Positions 13,705 through 25,274 of a stretch of 64,000 nucleotides of DNA are shown piece after piece. The stretch is from contig JAQFVV010012423.1 of the NCBI GenBank assembly GCA_028023455.1, positions 1,877,273 through 1,941,272 of the forward strand, written 5' to 3'. How positions within the stretch are numbered: position 1 is the first letter of the stretch; the number at the start of each line of letters is the position of its first letter. The notes below the pieces were generated by a model that saw nothing but the letters and a program-made list of their open reading frames with translations, was not told the origin of the DNA and made no database searches. A program made the translations under genes and the position numbers. The stretch is from Epiperipatus broadwayi (taxonomy: Eukaryota > Onychophora > Udeonychophora > Euonychophora > Peripatidae).

Positions 13705-14121
13705 ATATCTGGCCAAGTTAACAATAAAAACAAGAATATACAATTTTTTTTTTTTTTAGCAATATGCAGTAAAAACAAATATAAATGATATAAAACCATT
13801 TCCAAAAACTTAACAACAACAAAAAGAGAATGATTAGCATTAGTATATGCTAATCACCATTATCAGTACTATTTGTCTGAAAAAGTACAGCAAGTTCTGC
13901 TGAAAAAATACTAATTAAAAATGTAAAAGAATACTATAAAAAATATGAATAGTTTTTACTGATTAATAATTAAGTGATGTTACTGAAGATTTGATTGAAT
14001 GCTTTAATTGATACTATTTTAGTAGTAATAATCAAGATACATATGTAACATTATTTTAGTTTTAAATCTAAAATATTTTGTGTTTATTATTTTATTTATG
14101 TATTATTATTATTATTTTTAG

Positions 14122-14349
14122 CTCCTATTACACCTAAACCAAATACTACTCCACCAACTGTTGCAAATGATGGAAATCCAGCTATTGATTGTATGGTCAG
14201 TGAGTGGACACCTTGGAGTGAATGTTCACGGACTTGTGGTAGAGGTAGGCAGGAGCGTCAAAGAATGATCAAAGTTCCGGCTCAAAATGGTGGGGAGCCT
14301 TGCCCAAAAAAAGTATCACAAAAAAGAAAATGCAGGCTACGGTTTTGTC
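14122..14349 (+). CDS. Internal exon: thrombospondin type-1 repeat, spondin-like
   Basis: This is one 228-base exon (76 codons) bordered by a TTATTATTTTTAG acceptor (AG at 14120-14121) and a GTAAGT donor at 14350. Both introns interrupt a codon after its first base, so the exon is symmetrical 1-1, the usual arrangement for extracellular modules. A Pro/Thr-rich linker of about 20 residues leads into the domain, which begins IDCMVSEW and has WTPWSEC, RTCGRG, NGGEPCP and KCRLRFC. Together these give the six cysteines, the paired Trp residues and the Arg layers of a TSP1 repeat. The IDC start, GGEPCP block and KKCRxRxC-like ending resemble the later repeats of F-spondin (SPON1). Thus it probably belongs to a secreted matrix protein acting in cell adhesion or axon guidance. 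The other exons were not found in this window; the spondin assignment is inference, the domain is secure. Confidence 0.88.
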
Positions 14350-16760
14350 GTAAGTATGATTTAATTAAAAGTATAATCTATGCTAAGTTTTAATAATTAT
14401 ACTCTTTCTTTTTTTTTTATATATAAAAGTGTAAACATTGAAATTGTTTGTATTGTTTTTAAGTTGCTCATACTTGGGCAGAAAAATAGGATTAACCTTT
14501 ATTGATTATATAAAGAAATGTGAAGTTATTTATATTTAATACTTATATTTTATTATTTTGATTAAATAATCAATATTATAATCAAGTGAAAAAAAATGCT
14601 ATTGAAAGTATGCAAAATTATTTAAAACTTGAACTGGTTGGGATGAAAAATAGTATTTATTTTTGCAAAATTATTTTAAAAAAAAACAAGTTTTTTTTAT
14701 TTAAAAAAAAAAAAACAGAAATTTTCTTAAAACATTATTATTGGAAGGTTAATATACTATTTAATAAATATCATTCATTTTTTTCTTTCAAAAAATGGTA
14801 TTGCAATATGTAAATAATCCTGTATATATTTATTTTTATTATAAATCTTGTGTTACATTATGAAATAAACAATATACATCCTTACAGTATAACATATTCA
14901 CAGAACCAAGTCTTGGTAGATTGTCAAAAAATCATTTAAATTAACTTATCAATAATGCCCACATTTTGTTATTTCAATGCTAATCTATTTTGTCAAGTAA
15001 AAAATAATCTTTTATCTAACAATATAGATTGGCATTAATAAGACAAAAGGTGGGCTTTATTTATAAATTCATTTAAATGATTCTTAAGAATGTAGCTTGT
15101 GAATTATCTTAATAGCATATTCAAATTTGTTTGTTCCACGAATAGGTTTATATTTTCTTAATGATGCATTGTTCATATGCTGTAAAATTATTTAACTGCT
15201 AACTAAAATCTTTAGAATTCTTCTAATGTATATACAGTATATTATTTACTTATTTGATTTTTTAAATACACAAAAGATAGCCACAGGAATTGGTTGAAAC
15301 ATAAGCAGAGATATAATGTATTATACTCTATATATCAAAATTGAAAACAAGTTTGATTTATAAAATAAAAGATTTATAAAGAAAATTAATATGTGGATGA
15401 TAATTTATATATTAATATAGTAATGTTTACTTATGCAAAGTTTGATAGATATGCACAAGTGACAATCATACCGATATTGTTTCCATTTATTATGCTTTTA
15501 AAAAATAAATTTTTGCTTATATTATTTTTATATTAAGTACTTAACTTAGAAATATATATTTTTTCTATTAATTTACAAAAAGTATTAAAACATGATGGCA
15601 AGGAATTGGAAATTATAACTGAACGTGATTAAAACGTTATCTTTTAGACATAATACTGTGTTATCTTATTAACCCTCAAACTTTCTGGCATAGAACTTAA
15701 TGTATGTAAGTCCAATATATATATACTGAGAGTGAGAGCTTTTTGAGTACCCAAGATAAGCCAAACAATTGACACTTTTTGCTCCCTTTGTTAGGGTTAG
15801 AGTTACCTTCCAAATAATTGCACCTAGACATCTTCTACATTATCTATATATGTTTTATCGTTAAAGCTCTATTCACAATATATGTTTTTTTATTTTTTTT
15901 TATTTTTTTTTTGTGGGAATCTATCTATTCATGAATGGCTGCTAAGATTTGAATATATATTTTTATTACCGTTTAATGTTATTCAAATTAACTTAAATGC
16001 AAAAGGTTATCAAATATACATTTTTATTATTTTTTTAACAATTTAAAAGTATGATATTGTAAAGAAGGTTAAATTATGTGTAATGAAGGTAAAAAAAAAA
16101 AAAAAAGGGAAAACTTTTTAAAAAAAAAATCATAATATATTCATTTATTCCAACATCAAAAATATTCACATTTACAAATTCTTAATGCATTACTGACCCA
16201 TCAATTTGATTAAAAATCTTAACCGTTTCTTTTTTTTTTAAAAAACAAAATTTAAATTTATTTGTTTTGTTATCTTCAGTTTTATTTTTAATATATATAC
16301 TGAATTTTAAATAAAATTTTATTTTTTAAAAATAATTCATATTAAAAGTTTAAATAAAAAAAGAGTGAAATATTTAAAATAATAATAATTTTAATCATGT
16401 AAATCTCTTTGACAGTTTTTTTTATGTACTTTGAAAAAAGTAAAAGATGGTATTAAAATGTCAGAAAATGATTTTCAAACTATAATCATAATGTAGTTTA
16501 AACATTCATCAAATAGAGAAATGCTTAATGTTAAGATTATTTCCAAGATTGTAAAACTGTGATAATTTGAATATTTCATATTTTAAATTATTCAGAAATC
16601 GAATGTGCAGCAAGTATATATATATATATTAAAAATGTAAAATATATTGCATATTATTCTTCATTAAATACTATTTTTCAGTAAATTGTCTTATTTATTT
16701 ATGAATGTCATTTATAATTGAAAAATATTAGGAACACTTTAAAATGTGTGTTGCACACAT
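14350..16760. other. Probable intron following the TSP1 exon
   Basis: AT-rich, with long poly-A/T runs (for example near 14690-14715, 15886-15912 and 16090-16130). No second exon of the same gene could be found by eye. Confidence 0.5.
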
Positions 16761-16767
16761 ACACACA

Positions 16768-17516
16768 CATATATGTTAAAACATCACATGATCACTATCT
16801 TCCATGCTCGCTCACAACTGTTGTTAAAATAGGCAAAACTCTCTCCATACAGTAGTGCCACTCTAAGCAAGACAGAGTAATCAATGGATGCCAGAAAGTT
16901 TGTGTATAAATTTCTTATCTAGTGCCTACTCATCCAATATCCCCAAACTAGTTTCTGGCTTATGGCCTTCGTCAGTGAGGAGCCTTGGATCTGACAGCAC
17001 TCTGTCTTGCTTAGAGTGGCTCTACTGTATGGAGAGAGTTTTGCCTATTTTAACAACAGTTGTGAGCAAGCATGGAAGATAGTGATTGTGTGATGTTTTA
17101 AGGTTTAATACCAATCCTGCCTTATAGGAAGGTGATGGCTAAGGTTGTAAAAGAGCCAAAGACACCAAAATGTATGGGTGCTGAACTGAGTTCGGACCCA
17201 TATGACTATATGAGCTATTGAGCTTAGATTAAAAATATCTGGGTGTTTTCAATTTTATTCTCATAGTTTAATAGTTATGTAGAGATAAAAGGTGGGTTCT
17301 GGAGGATTGCATTAGATCCTAAGATCTAGGTGCAGTGCTCTCAGATCCAAGGCTCCTCACTGATGAAGGCCATAAGCCAGAAACTAGTTTGGGGATATTG
17401 GATGAGTAGGCACTAGATAGGAAATTTATGCACAAGCCTTCTGGCATCCATTGATTACTCTGTCTTGCTTAGAGTGGCACTACTGTATGGAGAGAGTTTT
17501 GCCTATTTTAACACAT
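16768..17516. repeat. Family A fold-back repeat, copy 2
   Basis: Arms of about 105 bases at 16772-16878 and 17005-17100 are inverted copies: TTAAAACATCACATGATCAC, a CATGCTCGCTCACAACTG-like block, then GCAAAACTCTCTCCATACAG. The segment 17105-17280 carries the family interior, and 17283-17516 repeats the arm in the opposite sense. The open frame at 16888-17082 is repeat sequence, not a gene. Confidence 0.75.
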
Positions 17517-17520
17517 ATAT

Positions 17521-18315
17521 GTAGGGGGATTTTAAAAATGCTCTCACAATATGAGTACAAATATGAGTTTGAAATAGAGCTGGATTTGTAAGGATTTGTA
17601 AGAGACTTTTATAAGATGAATGCTCCTAATAAGTAAGTTTGTTTAAGTTTATGGAGAAACTACGGATCAGAGAAATTAGATTAAACTTGGAAATCTTCAT
17701 TTTGTTTTTTACAATTAGCATGCATGAATATGTACCTATATATATATAAAATAAATAAATTACACCAAATTCAAAATTAAAAACTAGTCAAAATTTAAAA
17801 ATTAAAATTAATTTCCCATAATTCTCAATTACACTCCAATTATTTTTAATATCAATATAACTCTTAATATTGTTTACTATAGTATGGTATTAAAGGTGAT
17901 TGGAATGTGAGAATTGTGGCAGATTAATTTAGTACAATATGGTATCGTCTTTGTGCTCCTTTGCAGTCGAGAAGACTGTCTTGGAAGTGAAACTACTGGT
18001 TGTGAATTTTGTATTGGTGTAATTTGTTTATATTTAGTGATTAGTTTAATTTTTAGCTTTGATATTTTACATTTTTAGAAGTTTTCTATTTAAATATATA
18101 TAAAACGAGTTGGAAATTTCAAAATATTTAAAACATAGCCTATGAGACAAAAAAAAAAGATAAACAGAACACAATGTATGCTTTAAGAAAATTATAAATA
18201 TTGAAAGGTTTCATGGCATTGTTAGGATATGAACCTGCTGTCCCATGTTCTGGCATTGATTATGGAAATATTTTTGGATAGCTGAGAATTTCCAAGAAAG
18301 TTTAAAATATGTCTT
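17521..18315. other. Noncoding DNA downstream of the truncated LINE
   Basis: AT-rich, with no recognisable gene. It adjoins the broken 3' end of the minus-strand LINE at 18316; no poly-A tail of that element is obvious here. Confidence 0.5.
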
Positions 18316-19794
18316 TTAATATTTAAATAAAAGTTTGAGTGGTTTTGCTTTTTTAATAAAAGGCACGAGTGCCACTGGGTAAAGATCTGTTATGTTTCTG
18401 TTGCCGGAGGCTAGGTGATCAATCATTTTTTTAATAATTGGCACAGTGAATTGACTGAGGTGTTTGAGAAGAAAATTTGGGATGCCATGAAGGCCAGGAT
18501 GAACGCTGTCAGAGAGAGATGTTATCTTCTTTTTGATTTGGATTTCTGTGATGCCATGTTCGCCCGGGTCACCAGCATCCAAACAGCTGTTTATAGGAGG
18601 AGCTCCATCTTTTTGCATTAATTGGCAGAATTGTTTGCTGATGTGTTGCATCATTGGAAAGCCAATGAGATTGGTTCCATTAGAATTAATGGATAAGGGA
18701 GTGATTTGTTTTCTATTGTACCCCAGTGCCCATCTAAGGTAGTCTCTCGTCCAGCAGTGTTGTTGTGCTAAGAAACATTTGGCTCTTCTGATGGATATAT
18801 ATTCTGCAAGGGACTTTTGCTTGATTTTGTAGAGATTTTTAAGGAAGATGATTTTTTCTGTATTTGTGAAATTTTGCTGTAAAGCTTGAAGTTGTATATT
18901 AATGTCTGTTAGATCATTTAGAAGGCCATTAGGTCCTTTGATTTTCCTGGCGTGGTGATTTAATATGGATTGTAGTATTCCGATGAAGGAAAACCAGCCC
19001 TCCTCAGCAGGAAGGGAAAGGATGTTTATTTTCTGGAAAAGGATGTATGCCTCAGATACTATCGCTTTGGTCATATTTGATTGGGTGATCATGCGCATGG
19101 TTTTACCAGGTCCATCAATAGGTGCAGGGATTGAAATAGGTGTAAGTTGTAAGATTAGAGCCATATGATCAGAGAAAGCAACAGGGGCCAAGGCTGCATC
19201 AAGGTTGAAATGGAGGTCTGGGGTGTAGTAAACCAAATCAATCAGGGACTTTTTAGTTTTAGTATAGAAAGAGTAGGCTTCGGGAGGGAAGAAGCCCTCT
19301 CCACACATTAATCTGCGATTTATTAGATGCAAAAATCTCTTGTTGAAGTCATTGTATGTGGTGTTAAAGTCTCCCAGAAGAATAGTAGGGGAGGCTCTGT
19401 TAGCGTTGATGGCATTTAGGATGTGGATTATTTTTAGATATTGAGAGGTGTCTTTGGCTGTATATATATAAGCTATGATGATCGGATAACCCCAATAGTC
19501 TATTTCTATGATAATAATATTGGCATCTAGGAATAGAATGCTAAAACTGTTTGGTGGTGTTGACTTGCTGAGAAGAATACCGACTCCACCTGAAGCAGAA
19601 TGGCCTATGGAAAATCTAGTAAATCCGAGAGTTGAGAGAAGAGATAGTATTTTATGATCGGTCTTATGGTGATATTTAGTTTCACCCATAAGAAGTATAT
19701 GAGGGGAGCAGAGCGAGAGCCAGTTTTTAATAGCTAGAACTCTATCAATTGAGTTGATGCCGCGAATGTTAATGCCAGCAATTTTGCAGAACAT
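18316..19794 (-). pseudogene. LINE ORF2, endonuclease plus truncated reverse transcriptase
   Basis: The 492-codon frame starts MFCKIAGINIRG. It keeps the apurinic endonuclease landmarks in order: Asn9, Glu38 in LLMGETK, the ILLGDFN block, SLIDLVYYT and FSDHMALIL. These nick target DNA so the RNA can be reverse transcribed. After about residue 400 the leading RT segment appears (HPGLHGIPNFLLKHL, then VALVPFIKKAKP). The frame then ends LLFKY-stop just where the conserved NYRPISLL-type motif should follow. The YxDD palm is therefore missing and the protein cannot copy RNA. The upstream ORF1 stop lies 6 bases before this start, a spacing suited to termination-reinitiation. A different insertion or an old deletion at 18316 could explain the loss. 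Confidence 0.85.
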
Positions 19795-19800
19795 GATAGA

Positions 19801-22446
19801 TTAATCCAAACCGTCCTCAGCAAAGTGTACCAAGTCAATGTGGGACATCTCCATGTTAATGAGGTCTGATGTTGTTTGGCAATCAGAGTCTTGTGATTGA
19901 ATTTGTGGATGGATTGGTGATATAGTTGTTGGTTGAGGAAACGCATCCATGAAGTCTTCGGTGTCTGATGAAGTAGTGTAATCTGTCTGAGATTCGTCAG
20001 AAGGATCAATGGTATCAATGGTTGTAGGATCCATGGTTTTCCTCTTTTTTTCTATGGATTTGCGAGGCTTTGTGCTTGATATATCTGAAATTTGTTTGTT
20101 AGAGGGTGGAGGTGAGTAATGTATCAGATGGGCGCTATCATCATCAGAGCTTGATTTATCTGAACGAATTGATTTTCTTTTAATTTTCTTATTTGTATTT
20201 TGGGTATTTGTTGTGTCGGTTTTTTGAGGGTTTTGAAGTTTAATAGTGTTTTTTTCATTTTCCTGTTCTTTTGATAAAAGTGTTTTTTTATTGTTATAGG
20301 AATTTGTTTTAAATTTTAGACCTGAGTCATTTTCGGTTTGCTGTAACTGTTGGGAAACATTAACTATGCTGACTTTCGGGTTGAGTGTTTGACAAGTCTT
20401 TTCATCTGGATGGTTAATTATTGCAGGAGTTGAAGAATTGAGGACAGTTTGTGGATCACTTTGTTTAGGTTTACTGGACTTAACTGACCCAAATGAAGAT
20501 GTATCAATGGTTTTAGACTGGGTGGGAGTTGTTATGGATGGATTGTTTTGAAATTTTTTGAGTGTATTTTCTTCATCGCCTGTATTTTCCTTGCTCTCGT
20601 CAGGTGGTTTGGTCATATTGCCTTCTTTTGTATCAAGAGTTTGGCCTAGTATTGTTTCTCGGGGATTAGTATAATATGTATCGTATGTATGATCTTTAGT
20701 CTTATCGGTTTGAGTGATTGGTTTAGGCGCAGTATATGTAATTGCTTGGATCTCTGATTCACTACTATTAGTGTAGAGGTTGTCGTTTGTTCTTTCTTGA
20801 ATATTTTCATTTTGAAAGATAGGTTTGGATGTGAAAGGGTTTGTTGGAGGATTTATTTGAATCAGGTTGTCTGGGTTTGTGAGGTTGCTGATTGAATTAG
20901 GCCCATGTGGTGATTGTCTATTTAAGGATGTGAAAGCCGTGTTAGTAGGTCTACCAGGACATCTGTGAACTTTATTCTTTTTAATACCACAGTGTGTACA
21001 TATTCTTGCTGCACAATCTTTAATGAGGTGTGTTCTTTGAAGGCAGAAGAAACATTGTGGATGTACTCCCCTGAAAGTCAAAACCATAGGAGAGCCTCTT
21101 GCAGTAATAATAGTGGGTATGTCAGTGGGTATAATGTTTTTCTTCAATGTAAGTGTGAAGATAACTGTATTGGACAGGATTTGATCTTCGCAGTGAGGGT
21201 TTAATAGGTGTTTAAATTTGCTAACTGAACCATAATTAATAAGGATGTCTTGTAGTTCTTGTTCTTTCAAGTGGGCAAGGCAGTTTTGGATTCTGCCGGA
21301 TAGTGTAACAGGACGGTTCATATCTATGGAGCATAGTATAAAATTTCCTAAAGATCTGTATTTATTTTTAAAGTTCATACGGTCCGCCCACGTTTTAAAC
21401 TCAACGATAACATAGCGGTCATTGGGATGATTAAGAATCATATGAATGCCTCTGCCTAATTGTTTTTGATTGATTAGACTGTATAGCTGTTCTAGAGGGA
21501 ACTTATATAGAGCACATTGTTGATTTGTTATGGCTAAGATTAACGACTTATCGCTGTAGTAGTTAGCAAACGATTTATATAGGCTATTGGGAATCGTTTT
21601 GTTGAACTCATTATTTATTTTTAGGAACATGTCATCATTAAGATCGTTTATATTAAATGAGACATTTTCCAAAGTGTTTGATTCTTGTTCTATGTCTAGT
21701 TCTGAGATATTCAAATATAGTTCATTGAAATTATCGGCCTTAATATTTTCGGAGATGCTCTCAGAATTTTTAGACCTTACGATATTTGCGTACGTAGAGG
21801 AATTTTTCAATATTGGTATTGAAGAAATTGGATTAGATTGTAAGTTGGCTGAAGTAGCAATGGATTGTTCTGCGCTATAATCTTTGTTTGTTCTGGAATG
21901 TGATTTATCGGTTTTAAAATTTATTTCTTCTTTTTGATTTTTAAATTTACTGTTGACAAACTGTAATGTGACAGCACTGGTTTTGTCGACCTCTGGTGGA
22001 AAAGTTTTTACTTTAAAAAATTCGCCGAAATCATCTTGTCGGTAATTTTGTCTATTATTTTCAGATATGGTTTCCAGGGTATTATTGGGCAAAGGAAATT
22101 GCTCATTAGAGTCTTCTGAGGGTGCGTAAAGTCTTCGGAGAGGTGATGATTGGTTTTTGCTTGTATTTTTAAGAATTTCAATAGTTTCGCTTGATGAGAT
22201 ATTAATGCTATTACTTATATTAGGGGTAAGTTGAATATTTTCTAAACTTTTGTTGATATTTGTGATGCTGTTTTCTTTTGAAATATTGGTTTGTGGGTTT
22301 TTATTTGTTGTAGAAGTTATTTTGGATGAATTTAGATTAGATCTAAGGCTATAAAATTTACGACCGATGACTGCATTGCTAGATTGAATGCTGAGATCGG
22401 GGCTAACCTTAATTTGCGAGTTATCGATTATATTATCACTTTCCAT
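19801..22446 (-). CDS. LINE ORF1, nucleic-acid-binding Gag-like protein
   Basis: An uninterrupted 881-codon frame beginning MESDNIIDNSQ. The first 280 residues are Ser/Asn/Thr-rich and probably disordered. Residues about 280-460 hold a folded region (for example YVIVEFKTWADRMNFKNKY, then SGRIQNCLAHLKEQ) that resembles the RNA-binding part of Tx1-group ORF1 proteins. Two zinc knuckles follow near residues 462-490: CFFCLQRTHLIKDC fits C-x2-C-x4-H-x4-C, and CTHCGIKKNKVHRC is a shorter variant. The remaining 390 residues are again low complexity, ending in acidic patches. Its role would be to coat element RNA. That so long a frame is still open suggests recent insertion, although ORF2 is broken. 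The Tx1/L1 placement rests on motif order, not on an alignment. Confidence 0.85.
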   Translation of the reverse strand: MESDNIIDNSQIKVSPDLSIQSSNAVIGRKFYSLRSNLNSSKITSTTNKNPQTNISKENSITNINKSLENIQLTPNISNSINISSSETIEILKNTSKNQSSPLRRLYAPSEDSNEQFPLPNNTLETISENNRQNYRQDDFGEFFKVKTFPPEVDKTSAVTLQFVNSKFKNQKEEINFKTDKSHSRTNKDYSAEQSIATSANLQSNPISSIPILKNSSTYANIVRSKNSESISENIKADNFNELYLNISELDIEQESNTLENVSFNINDLNDDMFLKINNEFNKTIPNSLYKSFANYYSDKSLILAITNQQCALYKFPLEQLYSLINQKQLGRGIHMILNHPNDRYVIVEFKTWADRMNFKNKYRSLGNFILCSIDMNRPVTLSGRIQNCLAHLKEQELQDILINYGSVSKFKHLLNPHCEDQILSNTVIFTLTLKKNIIPTDIPTIITARGSPMVLTFRGVHPQCFFCLQRTHLIKDCAARICTHCGIKKNKVHRCPGRPTNTAFTSLNRQSPHGPNSISNLTNPDNLIQINPPTNPFTSKPIFQNENIQERTNDNLYTNSSESEIQAITYTAPKPITQTDKTKDHTYDTYYTNPRETILGQTLDTKEGNMTKPPDESKENTGDEENTLKKFQNNPSITTPTQSKTIDTSSFGSVKSSKPKQSDPQTVLNSSTPAIINHPDEKTCQTLNPKVSIVNVSQQLQQTENDSGLKFKTNSYNNKKTLLSKEQENEKNTIKLQNPQKTDTTNTQNTNKKIKRKSIRSDKSSSDDDSAHLIHYSPPPSNKQISDISSTKPRKSIEKKRKTMDPTTIDTIDPSDESQTDYTTSSDTEDFMDAFPQPTTISPIHPQIQSQDSDCQTTSDLINMEMSHIDLVHFAEDGLD

Positions 22447-22620
22447 AATATATAATGATTAAAACCGACTTACCTTGAATAAGAAACATAAAGGTAAGGG
22501 GACAATCGTCCCTATCTTCCTGAAATTGAATCGCTAAGGGACGCTTTTTGTAAGACCAGTTGCAAAGATGGCTGCCAAAAGCGGAAGTGTTTTTAAAGCA
22601 AAAGTTGGACTAGATATTTC

Positions 22621-23450
22621 TCTCTACAAACCCATTGTTTTAAATTTAAGAAAAGCCTAAAGGCAAGTACATTTTTAATAGATAAGTAATTTTGTTTCTT
22701 TTTTTTTTTTAATTATCAAATGTTATCAACTCAATAAAAAGTTCGTTAAAATTTATGTTAATGTGGGTGGGGAAAAATATCTAATTAAATTATAAAAATA
22801 TTTTAAATGGAATCTAATTATCAGAAAATAACTTATATAATCAAACTTTTTTCTGTGTGTATGTTGAATCAGAATAGATAATCAATTGAATTAAAAAAAT
22901 AAATAAATTCTTGAGATTAATTAGTGGATTTCATAGAAATGCTTCATGCATTGTATGAATCCACTAACAAAGGTCAAAATTAGGTGATTAAATGTTTTTT
23001 CAGAGGGGTATCTAGATTGGGATTCTAATGAGAAAGGCTATGTGCTGTTTACCAGGTTAGTGGAATTCAATTGGGCACAGGCATTCAATCGGACACAAGC
23101 AGTCAAGCAGTCACTAACTCAATCACTGACTCACTCATGCTAACTTTGTGGATTTCTCTGAACTTGCTTGTTTAATCTTAGAGAATTCCCAGTTCTAATT
23201 ATTTTTTTTAATCATGCCAATATAAACTTCAAGATGGTTTTCAATTAGACAATTTGTATTAGTGCAGTAGAGAACTGTTATTGCAGGAAGGTGTTGGTAT
23301 TTGAAAACCCAAAGTAAAATAATCATTACCAGTGCTGTAGAAAACAAAATAATTGTTAACCAAAGAAGAAATTTATAATTAAATCTCAAGCACAAATATA
23401 CTTGCACATGGGGTAAAAAGCCCCCAGCCAGCCGACCATTTCCACTCCTG
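22621..23450. other. Noncoding DNA upstream of the LINE
   Basis: Contains a short CACT/CAAT-type cluster at 23115-23140 and nothing coding. The 23195-23407 open frame has hydrophobic composition but no domain and is not supported. Confidence 0.5.
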
Positions 23451-23458
23451 CCATCAGC

Positions 23459-23632
23459 AAGGTGTCCCGAATCCAGCCATCAAATGATCATGAGAGTTGT
23501 GGAACAATGTCAGAAAGGTTTCCTGAATCCAGTCATCAAGTGATCATGAGAGCTATTGAACAATACCAGAAATGTCTCCTAAATCCAGCCACCAAATGAT
23601 AATGAAAGCAGCTGAATGATGCTGTGTTAAAG
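23459..23632. repeat. Minisatellite, three units of about 58 bp
   Basis: Three tandem units share the words TCC-GAATCCAG-CATCAA-TGAT-ATGA-AG and GAACAAT-CAGAAA, starting near 23459, 23517 and 23574. Units differ at several bases each. The downstream sequence to 24350 has some LTR-like traits (a purine-rich AGGAGGGGGAATT at 24269) but no second LTR was found. Confidence 0.65.
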
Positions 23633-23639
23633 AGAAGTC

Positions 23640-25260
23640 CCTGCCATCCTGGATGAAAAGATGAATAGCCTACTTAGAGCCCAGAGAAGTACAAAAAAAA
23701 AGACTTTACATGGTACACTCTATTTTATTAATTACATATATATTATTGTGTGTTACATATCTTTCATTTATATCTCTTTGCGTAAAATATCGCACTTATT
23801 TAATATAATAATTAGTATTTGTAAAACATATTCATGTGCAAGTGTGTGAACCTCAGACCACTTTTTCACTAGTTGATTCTTTATAATTTTAATTCTCTTT
23901 CTTTGTTAATATATCTGTAGTACTCTCATATATATATATTTTGATTATTATTTATTATGCATTGGGGTTTGTTATTATTATATTTATCTTGGGAATTGGT
24001 GAAGGGATTCAATAAATATTTATTTAATATTTATAAAACTATTTTACTGCTTTGAGAATTTATTCGCATTTCTTTCTCTGACATAAGACAGTTAGATAAT
24101 TTTGCAAGTTTTAGTTTCTCATTTCTTTACCTGAGATAAAGAGTACAATGAGCTGGTATATGGGATACTCCCTTATTGGGATTTAAATCTTTGGTCATTG
24201 GGTGTTTATTTCAGATTTCGTTTGATTCTTTTTATTTCATATCATTATTGGCCTTACATATCCTTTCAGGAGGGGGAATTAATCTTTTTCTTTCTGGGAG
24301 TGGTGCGAAGGATTTAAATTAAAGAAATCTTTCAAAGGTATGTAAGAGTCAATACTTTTATAAATGTACCGATGACTGTATCAAACCGATCATAAAAAAG
24401 ATTTGAAATTACTTCCTATCCTGGCATGCCGCCATATTTGTTTCATGTTCCATATGTGCGCATGCTCACTTTATCAGGGTAAGGATGAACCGGTATAATA
24501 CATTCTTGATTCCTAATAATTATGATAAAATTTTTATGCAAAAATAATAATAAACTTTCCATAAAATCAAGTATTTAATTATTTATAATATTGTCTTGAA
24601 GTAATATCACAAAATTCAAGACCACCATGAATACAATGGCTTCTCATCATTGTGGATCTTACCATACCTTGAAATTCTTGCTTTTTGATTATCTTGACAT
24701 TTTCAGAATTTTTTTTGCAATTAAAATATTAGAAAAAAAAAAATGTGAATTTTAATGTTTTAAAAAAAAAAGTTAGTAAAATTTCTCAATAAAGAGCTAA
24801 AGATGCAAATTGAATTTCTTGACTTCTGGCCCAGATGCAATTCAGAACAAAGAAAAAAATGATTAATTTTAATTCTTTGTAGTAATTCAAATTATATAAT
24901 TAACTATAATGATCAATTTTGGAAAAAAGAAAAATTAGTATTAACAGAGTATTTGTTCTATATGTTGGTGAAACCACCTTCCATGAATCATCTTAATAAA
25001 AAAAAAATCATAAAAATAATATATTTAGAAAACAAAATATCTTTAATAATCAAAGTAATGCAGAATGATTTAAAAACAAATATTTTAATTAAGTGTGATC
25101 AATGTAAATGTTCTGAAACATTTTTCACTTTCCACAGTAACTTGCCTTTTAGGATTTTAATTTATGGATTACAGAGTTTACTTTTTGTACTGTCTTGCTT
25201 GTGAAATCTTTAATTATATTCAATCTATAGATTAATTTTGTAATTGAATTAATTACAGAA
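23640..25260. other. Noncoding DNA
   Basis: AT-rich, possibly containing the remains of an LTR element, but no gag, protease or polymerase reading frame is visible. Confidence 0.4.
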
Positions 25261-25274
25261 TTCATCATCAACAT

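Larger units (their letters stand above)
18316..22620 (-). mobile_element. L1/Tx1-like LINE, 5' end present, 3' end missing
   Basis: On the minus strand the order is a 5' leader (about 22620 to 22447), ORF1 with zinc knuckles, a 6-base gap, then ORF2 with a complete endonuclease and only the first part of the reverse transcriptase. Everything after that (palm and thumb, C-terminus, 3' UTR and tail) is absent. This is the reverse of the common LINE decay pattern, which is 5' truncation. The leader contains a CAAGGTAAGT splice-donor-like word close to the ORF1 start. The upstream edge is approximate and I found no target duplication. Confidence 0.8.

Noticed and set aside
20965-21880. + strand frames inside the Tx1-like LINE
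   Set aside because: They are antisense shadows of the 881-codon ORF1.
22950-24350. Possible LTR retrotransposon
   Set aside because: A purine tract and LTR-like words exist, but there is no second LTR, no coding region and no target duplication.
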